Source: Clavelina lepadiformis
Lineage: Eukaryota > Chordata > Ascidiacea > Aplousobranchia > Clavelinidae
DNA length: 64,000 nucleotides
Direction of reading: 5' to 3'
Assembly (NCBI RefSeq): GCF_947623445.1
Contig: NC_135242.1
Span: 19,592,001 to 19,656,000 of the forward strand
The first letter of the stretch is position 1; the number at the start of each line of letters is the position of its first letter. Under the pieces are notes generated by a model that was not told the origin of the DNA, searched no databases, and saw nothing but the letters and a program-made list of their open reading frames with translations. Made by a program: the position numbers and the translations under genes. This document shows positions 12,062 to 23,128 of this stretch, one piece after another.

Positions 12062-14710
12062 CACTGTGCTGCGTTAATTTTTAGGTTAATAAAGTATTGA
12101 CGGTTCTTAGTGTACTTTTTGATGCTGAATCCAAAACTGTTATCCGTTTTCTTCAATCAGGTCTAGTTTTTTGGCAAATTGCGTTTGAAATTTTTGACAA
12201 CTTCAGCTTTCAGCGTTTGCGATTGAGATTTGTGGTGTCATAAAAATGATTTAGTTTTGATGAAACTTCAGTGACATCACAATGAGAAGAACATAACGAA
12301 TACACCTGGTGCTTGAAAAGTTAAACTTCTGAACTTGTTTTTACAGGCTAGTTTAGTGTGCAGTTTAGATGATTTGTTTTTACAGTACAATGAGAAAGTG
12401 CAAAAATGATCCAGACAGGTTCTGTTACATATGTGGCAAGGTCACCCTGCGCAGTCGCCAAGCAAAAATTACGCAGTTTGTTAAAAAAGCATATTATGCG
12501 TATTTTGGAGTAAAACTAGGCGATCAGGACAAGGCATTTGCTCCGCACATATGTTGTAGAGCATGCGTTGAAAACTTGAGATTATGGAGCCTAAAGAAAA
12601 TAAAGAGCCTTCCTTTCGGTATTCCTATGGTATGGAGAGAAGGAAAAGACCATGTCACTGATTGTTATTTTTGCATGACCAACTTACAAGGTATGCTGAT
12701 ACTTGCATTGTATGGAGGCATTTTCATTAATTGCTTGATTTAAGAGTAAAAGTGTTCTTTTTCATTTTAGGAATAAACCGGAAGAACAAACAACATGTGA
12801 AGTACCCTGATGTTCCTTCAGCCATGAAACCAGTACCACATGGCCCTGGTATTCCTGTTCCAGAACCACCTGGAGAAATAAGTGAAATGGAGTGTTGTTC
12901 ATCTGCAGCGAGCAAAGCAAGTGAACAAGACACATGGGATGCAGAGCAAAGTACAAGCCAACCGAAGCCTCTTACACAGCTTGAGCTGAATGACCTAACC
13001 CGAGATTTAAATCTCACCAAAGAATCCGCTCAGCTCCTAGGATCACGACTACGTGAGAACAACTTGCTAGCTCCATGCACCACATATTTCTGGTATCGGT
13101 ATGAAGATAAATAGTTTAGAAAATATTTCAATTATGACGAAGACCATTCCCTAGATGATGTCAAGATGTTTCAGGATTAATATCAGCTTTGGGCATAGTA
13201 TACAGTTCGGCAGAATGGCGATTGTTTTTGGACTCATCTGTAAAGAGTTTGAAGGTAGTATTACTACACAATGGCAATAAGATTGGTTCTGTTCCTGTTG
13301 GACATTCAGTGAAGCTCACTGAATGCTATGAAGACATGAAATACCTTTTGAAATCTCTTCAGTATAGCCAACACAAATGGAAAATATGTGGTGACTTAAA
13401 AATGATTTCAATACTTCTTGGGTTACAGGCCGGTTACACTAAACATCCATGTTTTTTGTGTCTGTGGGACTCGAGGGCTGATGATCGCCACTACACACAA
13501 ATTAGCTGGCTACCCAGAACAAGTTTTACACCTGGTTTTAAAAATGTCAAATTTGCTTACTTAGTTGATCCACAAAATATTCTTTTGCCACCTCTCCACA
13601 TTAAACTTGGTCTCATGAAAAACTATACCAAAGCACTTGATAAAGATGGCCCAACCTTCAAGTTCTTACAAATGAAATTTCCCCGCATCTCTGAAGCGAA
13701 GCTACGAGCAGGAGTCTTTGATGGGCCACAGATCCGTGAGCTGATGAAAGACGAAGGTTTTACTGCACACATGAGTGCAGTAGAAAAAAGAGCATGGACA
13801 GGATTTCGAGCAGTAATTTCAAACTTCCTTGGAAAGCATAGAATCCCTGATTATGAAGCACAGGTTAAAGAGCTGCTTGAAAGTTTTCAATCCCTTGGAG
13901 CCCGGATGTCTGTGAAAATGCACTTTCTGAGTTCGCATTTAGATTACTTTCCTGACAACTGTGGTGACTACAGCGAAGAACATGGAGAGAGATTCCACCA
14001 AGACCTTCGCCATATGGAAGAAAGGTACCAAGGATGCTGGGATGTAAACATGCTTGCAGATTACTGTTGGTGCTTAAAAAGAGATCTTCCCAACACCACA
14101 CATAGAAGAAAATCTTTGAAGCAACACTTTTTGTCAGCATAAATCATTTGTATTTATATTGTTATTGCATTTAATGTCGTAATATCATCATGTGCCGCAC
14201 AACGCTTTCTGTGTTAAGCTATTTTGAACACTTCGTTTTTATTTCACACATTGATGTTTGCAAGTATTTCACATTTAAAACACATTTGTGATGTTAAGTG
14301 TTTACGTGTCTATAATGTAACATATTAACTTCTACTTTTAGGTTGAGCGCCGTTGAACAAAATTATGTGTTAGGAAGCTTTCTTGGTTAGTTGTAAGTGC
14401 CTTTATTTCAACTGTGTCATTATATTTTTGTAGTATTTAAAATGGCTGTCATTGCAAAAACCTTACATTCAAATAAAAATACCATCTTGCGAAAATTGAC
14501 AACATGCATGACCAATTAAGCTACCCCAGAAATTAGTTTCTTTGTGCACAATAACGACCAAAGCTAGCATAATTAAATATGTGATAGAAAAAAAACTTGA
14601 CCTGATTGAAAAAAACTGGTTGCATTTTTGAGTTCAGCGCAAAAAATCGATTCAGAAACAGTTAAAACATCTTTGACCTATGAAAAAAAATTTTCAAACG
14701 CAGCACAGTG
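12062..14710 (+). mobile_element. CACTA-like DNA transposon with broken gene
   Basis: The 2.65-kb insertion has perfect 14-bp terminal inverted repeats, CACTGTGCTGCGTT at the left and AACGCAGCACAGTG at the right. TTA flanks both sides (12059-12061 and 14711-14713). Sister units read GATTAATTGCCG at the site, which fits a 3-4 bp AT target duplication but leaves its exact length unclear. CACTG ends and a short duplication are typical of CACTA/EnSpm elements. It is present in one unit only, so it is younger than the array. Confidence 0.8.
12390..14142 (+). pseudogene. Transposase-like orphan protein of the CACTA-like element (broken)
   Basis: Exon 12390-12690 is joined over an intron to 12771 onward. 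It encodes an N-terminal cysteine-rich part (FCYICGKV, CCRACVENL, DCYFCM; probably zinc-binding) and then PSAMKPVPHGPG and LTRDLNLTKESAQLLGSRL. Frame is lost between 13112 and 13188 (in-frame TAG and TAA stops, then a shift). The C-terminal part at 13189-14142 is open, with CGDLKMISILLGLQAGYTK, PCFLCLWDSRA, PPLHIKLGLMKNYTKALD and GERFHQDLRHMEERYQG. I recall similar multi-copy uncharacterised proteins in many invertebrates. The LHIKLGLMKN stretch resembles the MHIEKN region of CACTA transposases; that link is inference. Confidence 0.75.
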
Positions 14711-15285
14711 TTATTGCCGATAACTTGAATTGACTGATACATTTGGCCATGTCTTGCTTCGTCGCTGGCCAGGATCAATTAGGCGCATGTACAGGCTAAG
14801 TTAAAAATACCTCAAATTATTAGCCTTATACAACACTCAATTCACAGCATATAAAACATCATTTTATCGAGAAATACATTTACGCACTTTATAGACATAA
14901 GCTTGTGCTTATCCGTTTTACAGATGATCAAGTTAATTCTCGTATCACAATCCAATTTGTCACAAATAGATCAATTATGTTATGACGTCTGAAAACCGAG
15001 TTTGTAGACAATGGATATCGATGTAAACAGGAAAATGTAATTGCTATTCTCATTATTTAGAAATTTTAGCAGATGGCAAAAGTATTTGGTGACGCGATAG
15101 AGAGGAATTACTGTGGAAGTTTATTAAAACGGCTTCAAAAGTCTTTAAACATTTGATGACGTGTTTTTTTGCCCGTGCCAGTACAGAATATGTTGTTGGT
15201 GCAAATTCTTTCAATTACGGGGTCGTGAGTTTTTTTTTCATTATATATTTAATTAAGTTGTGTGTGTGCTTACCATAATGGGTTG

Positions 15286-15294
15286 TATATAAAG
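15286..15294 (+). promoter_or_regulatory. TATA box of peptide gene copy 4
   Basis: TATATAAAG sits 81 bp before the ATG at 15375. This block resumes unchanged downstream of the CACTA-like insertion. Confidence 0.65.
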
Positions 15295-15374
15295 CTACGT
15301 TATTCTGGTCAAATGGCACATCTAGAATCAAGTACAATCTCAATCGTATATTCGAAATTTCTAAAGATTGAAAG

Positions 15375-16020
15375 ATGAAGGTATTCTTCGTATCTCTCGC
15401 ATGTTTGGTCGCGGTTGCGGCGTCTTATACCGTAAATGAAGCAGAGGTAAGCTTTGATTGAAAAGATTAAATAAAACTTACAGTATAAGTATAGTTATTG
15501 GCTGCAATAGTTTGCTATGTATTATTAAACTTGATTCGTTTAATACCATCCGCTTCTAACCTTTGATTTCTGCTACATATGTCATACACTTGAAACCCCA
15601 AATTAATTGAAACATTCAATCGATGATTTTTGAAACTGTATAAAACGTGTCTTTTCAGCTTCAGCAAGTTCAATTTTCGGAAGCGGCTAAAGCACAATTA
15701 ATTGCGGTGTCAAAAGATGCTCTGCAGAATTTGTGCTTGTCTGAAAATGTGGAACCGGAAATTTTGACCACAATTTGCATGAAAGCGCTTTCCAACAGCT
15801 TCCAAACTGTTTATTCAAGTGACGCAAGTAAGAGTAACCTATACATGAATTGATCAATTGCGTATGAATAATTTTAGTCTGATAAAACAAACACTATGAA
15901 TGACCATATCATTACGTTTGTTTAAGCCTGTTCATTATAACTTTAGTGACAAAAGGTTCTCAGAATTGCGTCGACTGCTCTGTGGCCGATCCTATCTGCT
16001 GGGATGCCTGTCCACAGTAA
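15375..16020 (+). CDS. Secreted cysteine-rich peptide, array copy 4
   Basis: Exons 15375-15446, 15659-15827 and 15947-16020 give 104 residues. The mature start is YTVNEAE; exon 2 ends SFQTVYSSDA and exon 3 begins MTKGSQNC. All six mature cysteines and the ADPICWDACPQ tail are kept. Intron 2 is of the short type shared with copies 3 and 5. The CACTA-like insertion ends about 0.66 kb upstream and leaves the TATA block intact, so the gene may still be expressed. Confidence 0.93.
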
Positions 16021-16810
16021 CTTGCTTATTGGATTGAAGACTTTTGGAAGACCAAGAAACGAAACCCATCTTTTTGTTTTCAGAATAATTACGTCGTAAT
16101 TTCAAGGATTGATTATGAAAGACAACTTTATGTTTCATGACTAAGGTTTTCGCAATAAAAAGAAAATTATCTGCATTTTTGCCATTTTTTTTTTTACAAA
16201 CTGCATCGGTACAAACCAGAAGCATTATCGCTAGGTGTCAAATAGTAGACAGCAACTGATATCGAAATCGTTTGCCGAAAATTACAAAACAAACCGAAAT
16301 TAACTATTTTGAAGTTTAAAAAATTAATTATTAACAATGGAAAACATAGTAAAAAAGGCGTAATGAAAAGAGTCAAGTTCATCATTCGTGTCAAGCTTGC
16401 AATTCCTATATAGCTGGATCAAAAGACGTTTTCGGATAGCACAAGCAAAAACATTTTTAAATCCGTTTTTTACTTGTCAGGTAATGCATAGAAACATAAC
16501 GCTCCAGAAAGTTTTCTTGTAATTATGTTTTAACTTACCATGATTGTAAACGCTCCTCAAGAAATCTACAAACGGTTTATGCGCGTGCTGCTCGGTATTG
16601 GAATCGGGAAACGATTTATGCAATTAGAACTTTGGATTTGCAAAAGCACTGACTTTGTTAAAATAAATTTGCATTTTTTTTAACGAAACGTTTTTTTGAA
16701 CCTGCAACACTTAATCTATCATCATAATAATGATCATTTACATCCAGATTGATTTCATTAAACGTTGCGTCCTTGTTAGGCTTTGTTAAACGAGGAAGTG
16801 ACTTTTTCAG

Positions 16811-16878
16811 GCCTGCAAAGTGCAAATTATTTTTACTGTACTATTGCTGACCCGATCTGCTTGCAAGCATGTCCGTAG
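16811..16878 (+). other. Alternative or relic 3' exon, unit 4
   Basis: It is in the same position and phase as in the other units and reads SANYFYCTIADPICLQACP, then TAG. The first motif cysteine is Tyr, and the Asp before the second is also Tyr. It is the most diverged of the four copies and is probably decaying. Confidence 0.5.
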
Positions 16879-18050
16879 TAGTCAGTCAGATAACTATAAC
16901 TAGCTGTAGTTTGTTGCTGACGTCATGATGATGTAGTATTGTTAACATGTTGCATGTTTTTTAAAGAAATCATTATTTGACAGAGCATTTTCATTTGTCA
17001 ATAATTAAGAAGTAAAACCTAATGCTGTGAAATTTGTTGTAAACTCGTTTCCAAAATACATGTATACAAATGTACCATTATAAAATAAATTTCCATTGTT
17101 TTTGATTTGCTTGTACAGTATTATATTTTCATACCAAGGTTTTCAATTTCCCATCAAATCAGGAGAATTTTTATACCTTGATCTTAATGTGTATGCCGAA
17201 ATAAGTAGCATAACCTTAAAAGTAAAAAGACTCTTCAAAGTCAGTACGTGGTCAAAGTTTTTCCGCAGGCATAGGATGCCGCGAAACTAGACAAAAACGT
17301 TTAGCGCAAGACAAAACGTATAGAAGAAAATCTATCGAATATAAACGACAAATCAGCTGTTTTGAGCCATTTCGTCCAATATTTTAATAATATTTTTAAA
17401 TTTCAAACAAAAAAGAGCAACGTAGAGTTCGAATAACACATTTATTCTTTCCATTATTTATGTATAAGCATAGACTTATATCCATATTTATCTACAAGTA
17501 CGTACATGATTCGCTGAGAAAATCTCAGAAACAAACAATTTCAATACATATTTACTATTTAGGCTTTTATTAAGGTGTGAACCAAGTGATTCGGTATTGC
17601 TGCTGTAAATAAACAGTAAACATACATAGTAAACTTACAGTAAACGTAAATATACGTAAGATTTGCCAATTCCGTAACATGTTAAAAAGTATTTGCTTTA
17701 GTTATTCTTATTGCTTGTGTTTATAAATTAAATGTTTGTCTCGTATAGTTCTTTAACCGTGTTTAAAAGGTTTTATTTACTCTGTTAAATAGAACTAAAT
17801 GAAAAAATCTCTTTTAACTTAATTGCACTATAATCTATTCATTGAATATTGTAGTAGAGTAATTTATAACTTTTTATATACCAATTTTTTTAGACGGAAT
17901 GATTTTTAGGTATTTATAAAACGTTAATTAGAGTAATTTTGAAAAATATTAGAATGGTTTACTGGTGGTCTTATTTTACAGAATTAATTAATAACTATAT
18001 CCATAAACCTAATTTAATCAATAATTTATTAAAATAAAAAACAAGATATA

Positions 18051-18264
18051 AGGTGGCATTCTGATATTAACTTTATTTTGGATTCTTCTACACGACGTTT
18101 CGCAAGAATAAGTTTGCTTCTTCAAGTGTATTAAGAGTGAACTGTTGACGTACAGGTGTACTAGTGTGTATTAATCTTAATCTAAAGAAGTAAGCATAGC
18201 CTGCGAACCTTGCGAAAGCTCGTGCAAACGAATCAAACATAAAGTTAACCTCAGAGTGTCACCT
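18051..18264. repeat. Fold-back (MITE-like) inverted repeat, upstream of copy 5
   Basis: This is the second full copy of the fold-back segment: left arm AGGTGGCATTCTGATATTAA..., right arm ...AACCTCAGAGTGTCACCT. It lies in the same place relative to the gene as the one at 11764-11977, so it was duplicated with the unit. Confidence 0.6.
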
Positions 18265-18915
18265 GATATCTTGTTTTATTTTTTATACTGGGTTAACACT
18301 GTTCAGCCGCCATCAATAACTTAAGCAATAGGTTTCGAGATTAATTGCCGATAACTTGATATGACTGTTTTTTTGGCCATGTCTTGCTTCGTCGCTGACC
18401 AGGATCAATTAGACGCATGTACAGGCTAAGTTAAAAATGCCTCAAAATATTATCCTTGTACAACATTCACAGCATACAAGACATCATTATATGGACAAAT
18501 ACATTTACGCATGTTATAGACATAAGGGAGTGCTTATCCGTTTTACTGATGATCGAGTTAATTCTCATATCACAATCCAATTTGTCACAAATATGTTAAC
18601 TATGATATGATGTCTGAAAACCGACTTAGTAAACAATGGATATCCAGGTAAGCAGGAAAATGTAATTGCTATTCTTATTATTTAGAAATTTTAGCAGATG
18701 GCAAAAGTAATAGGTGACGCGATAGAGAGGAATTACTGTGAAAGTTTATTAAAACGGCTTCAAAAGTCTTTAAACATTTGATGACGTGTTTTTTGCACGT
18801 GCCAGTACAGAATATGTTGTTGGTGCAAAAAAATGTTTGAATTACGGAATTGTGTGTTTATTTTCATTCATTATATTTTTAATTAAGTTGTGTGTGTGCT
18901 TATCATAATGGGTTG

Positions 18916-18924
18916 TATATAAAG
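18916..18924 (+). promoter_or_regulatory. TATA box of peptide gene copy 5
   Basis: TATATAAAG sits 81 bp before the ATG at 19005. Confidence 0.65.
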
Positions 18925-19004
18925 CTACGTTATTCCGATCAAATGGCACATCTAGAATCAAGTACAATCTCAATCATATATTCGACATTTCTAAAGATTG
19001 AAAG

Positions 19005-19652
19005 ATGAAGGTGTTCTTCGTATCTCTCGCATGTTTGGTCGCAGTTGCGGCGTCTTATACCGTAAATGTAGTAGAGGTAAGCTTTAATTATGAAAAGATT
19101 AAATAAAACTTACGGTATAAGTAGTTATTAGCTGCAATAGTTTGCTATGTATGATATTAAACTTGATTCGTTTAATGCCATCCACGTCTAACCTTTGATT
19201 TATGCTGCATATGTCATATACTTGAAACCCCAAATTAATTGAAACATTCAGTCGATGATTTTTGAAACTATATAAAACGTTTCTTTTCAGCTTCAGCAAG
19301 TTCAATTTTCGGAAGCGGCTAAAGCACAATTAATTGCGGTGTCAAAAGATGCTCTGCAGAATTTGTGCTTGTCTGAAAATGTGGAGCCGGAAATTTTGAC
19401 CACAATTTGCATGAAAGCGCTCTCCAACACTTTCAAATCTGTGTCCTCAAGTGACGCAAGTATATAAGAGTAGCCTATACATGGATTGATCACTTGCGTA
19501 TGAATAATTTTATTCTGATAAAACAAACACTATGATCATATTACTACGTTTGTTTAAGCCTGTTCATTATAACTTTAGTGACAAGAAGTTCTCAGAATTG
19601 TGTCGACTGCTCTGTTGCCGATCCTATCTGCTGGGATGCCTGTCCACAGTAA
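19005..19652 (+). CDS. Secreted cysteine-rich peptide, array copy 5
   Basis: Exons 19005-19076, 19291-19459 and 19579-19652 give 104 residues. The mature start is YTVNVVE; exon 2 ends LSNTFKSVSSSDA and exon 3 begins MTRSSQNC. All six mature cysteines are present. The intron-2 donor is GTATAT rather than GTAAGA/C. Its 3' flank is cut short at about 20356 and fused to the promoter region of copy 6, so this unit has no alternative 3' exon. Confidence 0.92.
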
Positions 19653-20707
19653 TTTGTTCATTGGATTGAAGATTTCTCGATGACCAAGAAACGAAACCCA
19701 TCTTTTTGTTTTCAGAATAATTACGTCGTAATTTCAATGATTGATTATAAAAGACAACTTTATGTTTTATCAATAAGTTGTACGCAATAAAAAGAAAATT
19801 ATCTGCATTTTTGCCATTTCTTTTTTGACAAACTGCATCGTAGTTCAAAGCAGAAGCATTACCGCTAGGTGTCAAATAGTAGACAGCGACTGCATGATAT
19901 CGAAATCGTTTGCCGAAAATTACAAAACAAACCGAAATTTACTATTTTAAAGTTTATAAATTAATTGTAAACAATGGAAAACATAGTAAAAAAGGCGTAA
20001 TGAAAAGAGTCAAGTTCATCATTCGTTGTCAAACTTGCAATTCCTGTATAGCTGGATCAAAAGACGTTTTCAGAAAGCACAAGCAACAACATTTTTAAAT
20101 CCGTTTTAAACTTGTGAGGTAATGTATAGACACATAACGCTCCAGAAAGTTTTCTTTTAAATATTTTTTAACATTTTTACCATGATTGTAAACGCTCCTC
20201 AAGAAATGTAATAACGGTTTATGCGCGTGCTGCTCGATATTGGAATCTGGAAACGATTGATGCAATTAGAACTTTGGATTTGCAAAAGCACTGACTTTGT
20301 TAATATAAATTTGTACGTTTTTTTAACGAAACGCTTATTTAAACCTGCAGCACTTAATAATAGATATTAATAGATTAATAGATAAATAGATTAATTATGT
20401 TATGACGTTTGAAAACCGACTTTGTAAACAATGGATATCCACGTAAACAGGAAAATGATATTGCTATTCTCATTATTTATAAAATTTAGTAGATGGCAAA
20501 AGTATTAGGTGACGCGATAGAGAGGAATTACTGTGGAAGTTTATTAAAACGGCTTCAAAAGTCTTTAAACATTTGATGACGTGTTTTTTTGCTCGTGCCA
20601 GTACAGAATATGTTGTTGGTGCAAAAAAGTATTTGAATTACGGAATTGTGGGTTTATTTTCATTATATTTTTAATTAAGTTGTGTGCGTGCTTATCATAA
20701 TGGGTTG

Positions 20708-20716
20708 TATATAAAG
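20708..20716 (+). promoter_or_regulatory. TATA box of peptide gene copy 6
   Basis: TATATAAAG sits 81 bp before the ATG at 20797. Confidence 0.65.
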
Positions 20717-20796
20717 CTACGTTATTTCGGTCAAGTGGCACATATAGAATCAAGTACAATCTCAATCGTATATTCGACATTTCTAAAGATTGAAAC

Positions 20797-21514
20797 ATGA
20801 AGGTATTGTTCGTATCTCTCGCATGTCTGGTCGCAGTTGCGGCGTCTTATACCGTAAATGAAACAGAGGTAAGCTTTGATTATGAAAAGATTAAATAAAA
20901 CTAGTATAAGTAGTTATTGGCTGCAATAGTTTGCTATGTATTATTAAACTTGATTCGTTTAATACCATCCACGTGTAACCTTTGTTTCATGCTGCATATG
21001 TCATATATTTGAAACCTCAAATGTATTGAAACATTCAGTCGATGATTTTTGAAACTATATAAAACGTGTCTTTTCAGATTCAGCAAGTTCAATTTTCGGA
21101 AGCGGCTAAAGCACAATTAATTGCGGTGTCAAAAGATGCTCTGCAGAATTTGTGCTTGTCTGAAAATGTGGAACCGGAAATTTTGGCCACAATTTGCATG
21201 AAAGCGCTCTCCAACAGCTTCCAATCTGTTTACTCAAACGACGCAAGTAAGCGTGCTATTACACATGTAAAAAAAATACTTCGTTAAAAGAAATCTGTAA
21301 CTATTCCATATAACTGAAATCAAGTTTAATATGTTTTGTCATTTATTGATTTCAACTCTGGTGTTTCACATTTGCTAAGCCAGTGAGCCGAAAATGAATT
21401 AAAGGTTTTCTTTTGTTAAACTTGTCCATAATAAATTTAGTGGCAAGAGGTTCTCGAAATTGCGTCGACTGCTCTGTGGCCGATCCTATCTGCTGGGATG
21501 CCTGTCCACAGTAA
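20797..21514 (+). CDS. Secreted cysteine-rich peptide, array copy 6
   Basis: Exons 20797-20868, 21078-21246 and 21441-21514 give 104 residues. The signal begins MKVLFVSLACL and the mature start is YTVNETE. Exon 2 starts IQQVQF with EILATIC, and exon 3 begins MARGSRNC. All six mature cysteines and the CPQ end are kept. Intron 2 is of the long type found in copies 1 and 2. The 3' flank after about 21530 is much more diverged than in the other units, so this marks the old edge of the array. Confidence 0.92.
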
Positions 21515-22395
21515 TTTGCTCATTGGACTGTACATACTTTATTGAACTTTCTGGAGGACGAAGATACCAAGTTGTTGTTTTGTGTTCAGGATGATAACTT
21601 CTTAATTTCAATACTTTGTTATTAAAACAAATGTTTTCTTTATAATGAGGTTTTAAGCAACAAAAAAATCACTGCAGTTCGTGCAATTGCTCTTTTCACA
21701 AACCACAGCAAATTACAAAGCGACATCATTATACCGCTTGGTGTCACATAGTAGCAACTAATGTCGAAAACGTTAGTCGATAATCACAAAGGAAACGCAA
21801 AGTAAAGATGTACAGCGAAAAGAAAAATGTTGTGAAAAGAGACAAGATTACCTTTCAATTTCAAACTTGCACGTAGCTTGATCAGATAATCTTTTTCGAA
21901 AAGCATGATGAACAACAAAACTTTCAAATCTGTTTTAAGCATATTCAGTTTTATAGATACATAGCGCTCTAGAACGATTTTTTAAGTAATTTTTAACTTA
22001 CTGTACTATGGAAGGTAATTCTTGCTCATAGATTTACTACTGCTGGTGCGGTAAGGTGACATGTTGACATATTAATGACGAAGGAAGTCAATTTCTTTCT
22101 CCTTGGACAAACCGCTCACCATAAAAGTCTGTCGTTAAAAAGCTTCTGAAACAAGATCGTTTGTGTCGACTTGGTTTGTTTGCCAATGTCTCGACTCTGA
22201 AAGAAAGCTGTCATAACCGTTTACGCCCAATCTTTTAGCGGTCTGATTTATTGCTTGGAAAATATTGGCAGGGCGTTGACTATCTTCATAAAAATCAAAT
22301 CTCCTCATCAATTCGTCTTCATTGGTTACCAGGTTAAAACAGACCCATATCTACAGTAGCTCCGACTGTTTGGTACAGATTTCAAATTTTCAAAG

Positions 22396-23128
22396 ATGAA
22401 GCTGCAAGTTGTTTTATGCTTTTGCTTATATTCTGTTGCTTTTGCAAACGATGATTGGAAGTCGTTGATAACAGGATACGTGGAAAGGGTAAGATTTGAT
22501 AAGATTTTAACCTTAACAGCACAGTATTGTGGTAATAGTATTATAAAGTTGTTGATAGTGATAGAATCAAAGTTTAAAAACATAGACATAACTGCATGCG
22601 GTATATGCTCATATTACAGAAAAAATTGAAACCTTTAAAACAACATTCACTTAGCTAACCTTTTTGTATTAAGGAAAGAAGCTCGTTTTCACCAGCTGCG
22701 CGGGCACAACTCCGAGAAGCAGGCAAACTAGCTGTAGAGTTTCTTTGCAAAGGGGAGAACGTAGATCCACAAATTTCGTCGACCATTTGCGAGAGGGCCC
22801 AAATGACAGGACTGAATAAACCAGACTGGAAGACCAGAACATATAAAAGATCTGGAAGTAAGTTTGAAATGCGCAGTAAATTGTTTTTGATCAATACGCG
22901 AATATGGAATATCTTATAGCTACCAGAAAGTTTCCAATGTGAATATAAACATTCCTTATGACACATAGACGAAAACAATTTTAACCAAGGAAGAATATGT
23001 TGTCATTTCACTTGGTTTTCCGACCAATTTACCAAAGTTAAATTATTTAATTATTTGCAGTGTTCAAAAGACAATGCATGGACTGCCAAGTGGCTGACCC
23101 AATTTGCTACAACGGTTGTCCCCAGTAA
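22396..23128 (+). CDS. Secreted cysteine-rich peptide, diverged member (copy 7)
   Basis: Exons 22396-22488, 22674-22857 and 23061-23128 join with the same phases (0, then 1) into 114 residues. The signal is MKLQVVLCFCLYSVAFA. Exon 2 keeps FSPAARAQL and the Cys56-x13-Cys70 pair (LCKGENVDPQISSTIC). Exon 3 reads MFKRQCMDCQVADPICYNGCPQ with Cys98, 101, 108 and 112. A basic run (KTRTYKRSG) before exon 3 could be a processing site. It is clearly a paralogue of the array genes but strongly diverged, so the conserved positions define the family. Confidence 0.9.

Larger units (their letters stand above)
1..20790 (+). repeat. Head-to-tail tandem array, about 3.38 kb units, each with a secreted-peptide gene
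   Basis: Nearly identical sequence recurs with a period of about 3.38 kb. Position 1 matches about 3382, 7397 and 10700, and start codons fall at 1690, 5704, 9088, 15375, 19005 and 20797. The irregular spacings are explained by a solo LTR in unit 2, a CACTA-like element plus a fold-back segment before copy 4, a fold-back segment before copy 5, and a deletion before copy 6. The window opens inside the 3' flank of another unit, so the array probably continues upstream. Confidence 0.95.

Noticed and set aside
111-17290. Recurrent plus-strand frame beginning LFLICLCSIIFSYQSF in each array unit (111, 3491, 7506, 10808, 17096)
   Set aside because: It starts with TTG, its length varies because stops differ between units, and it has no splice or promoter context. 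It recurs only because the unit is duplicated.
2411-19875. Minus-strand frames after each exon 3 (YDAVCQKRNGKNA type)
   Set aside because: They lie antisense in the 3' UTR of the peptide genes, and their length and residues shift between copies.
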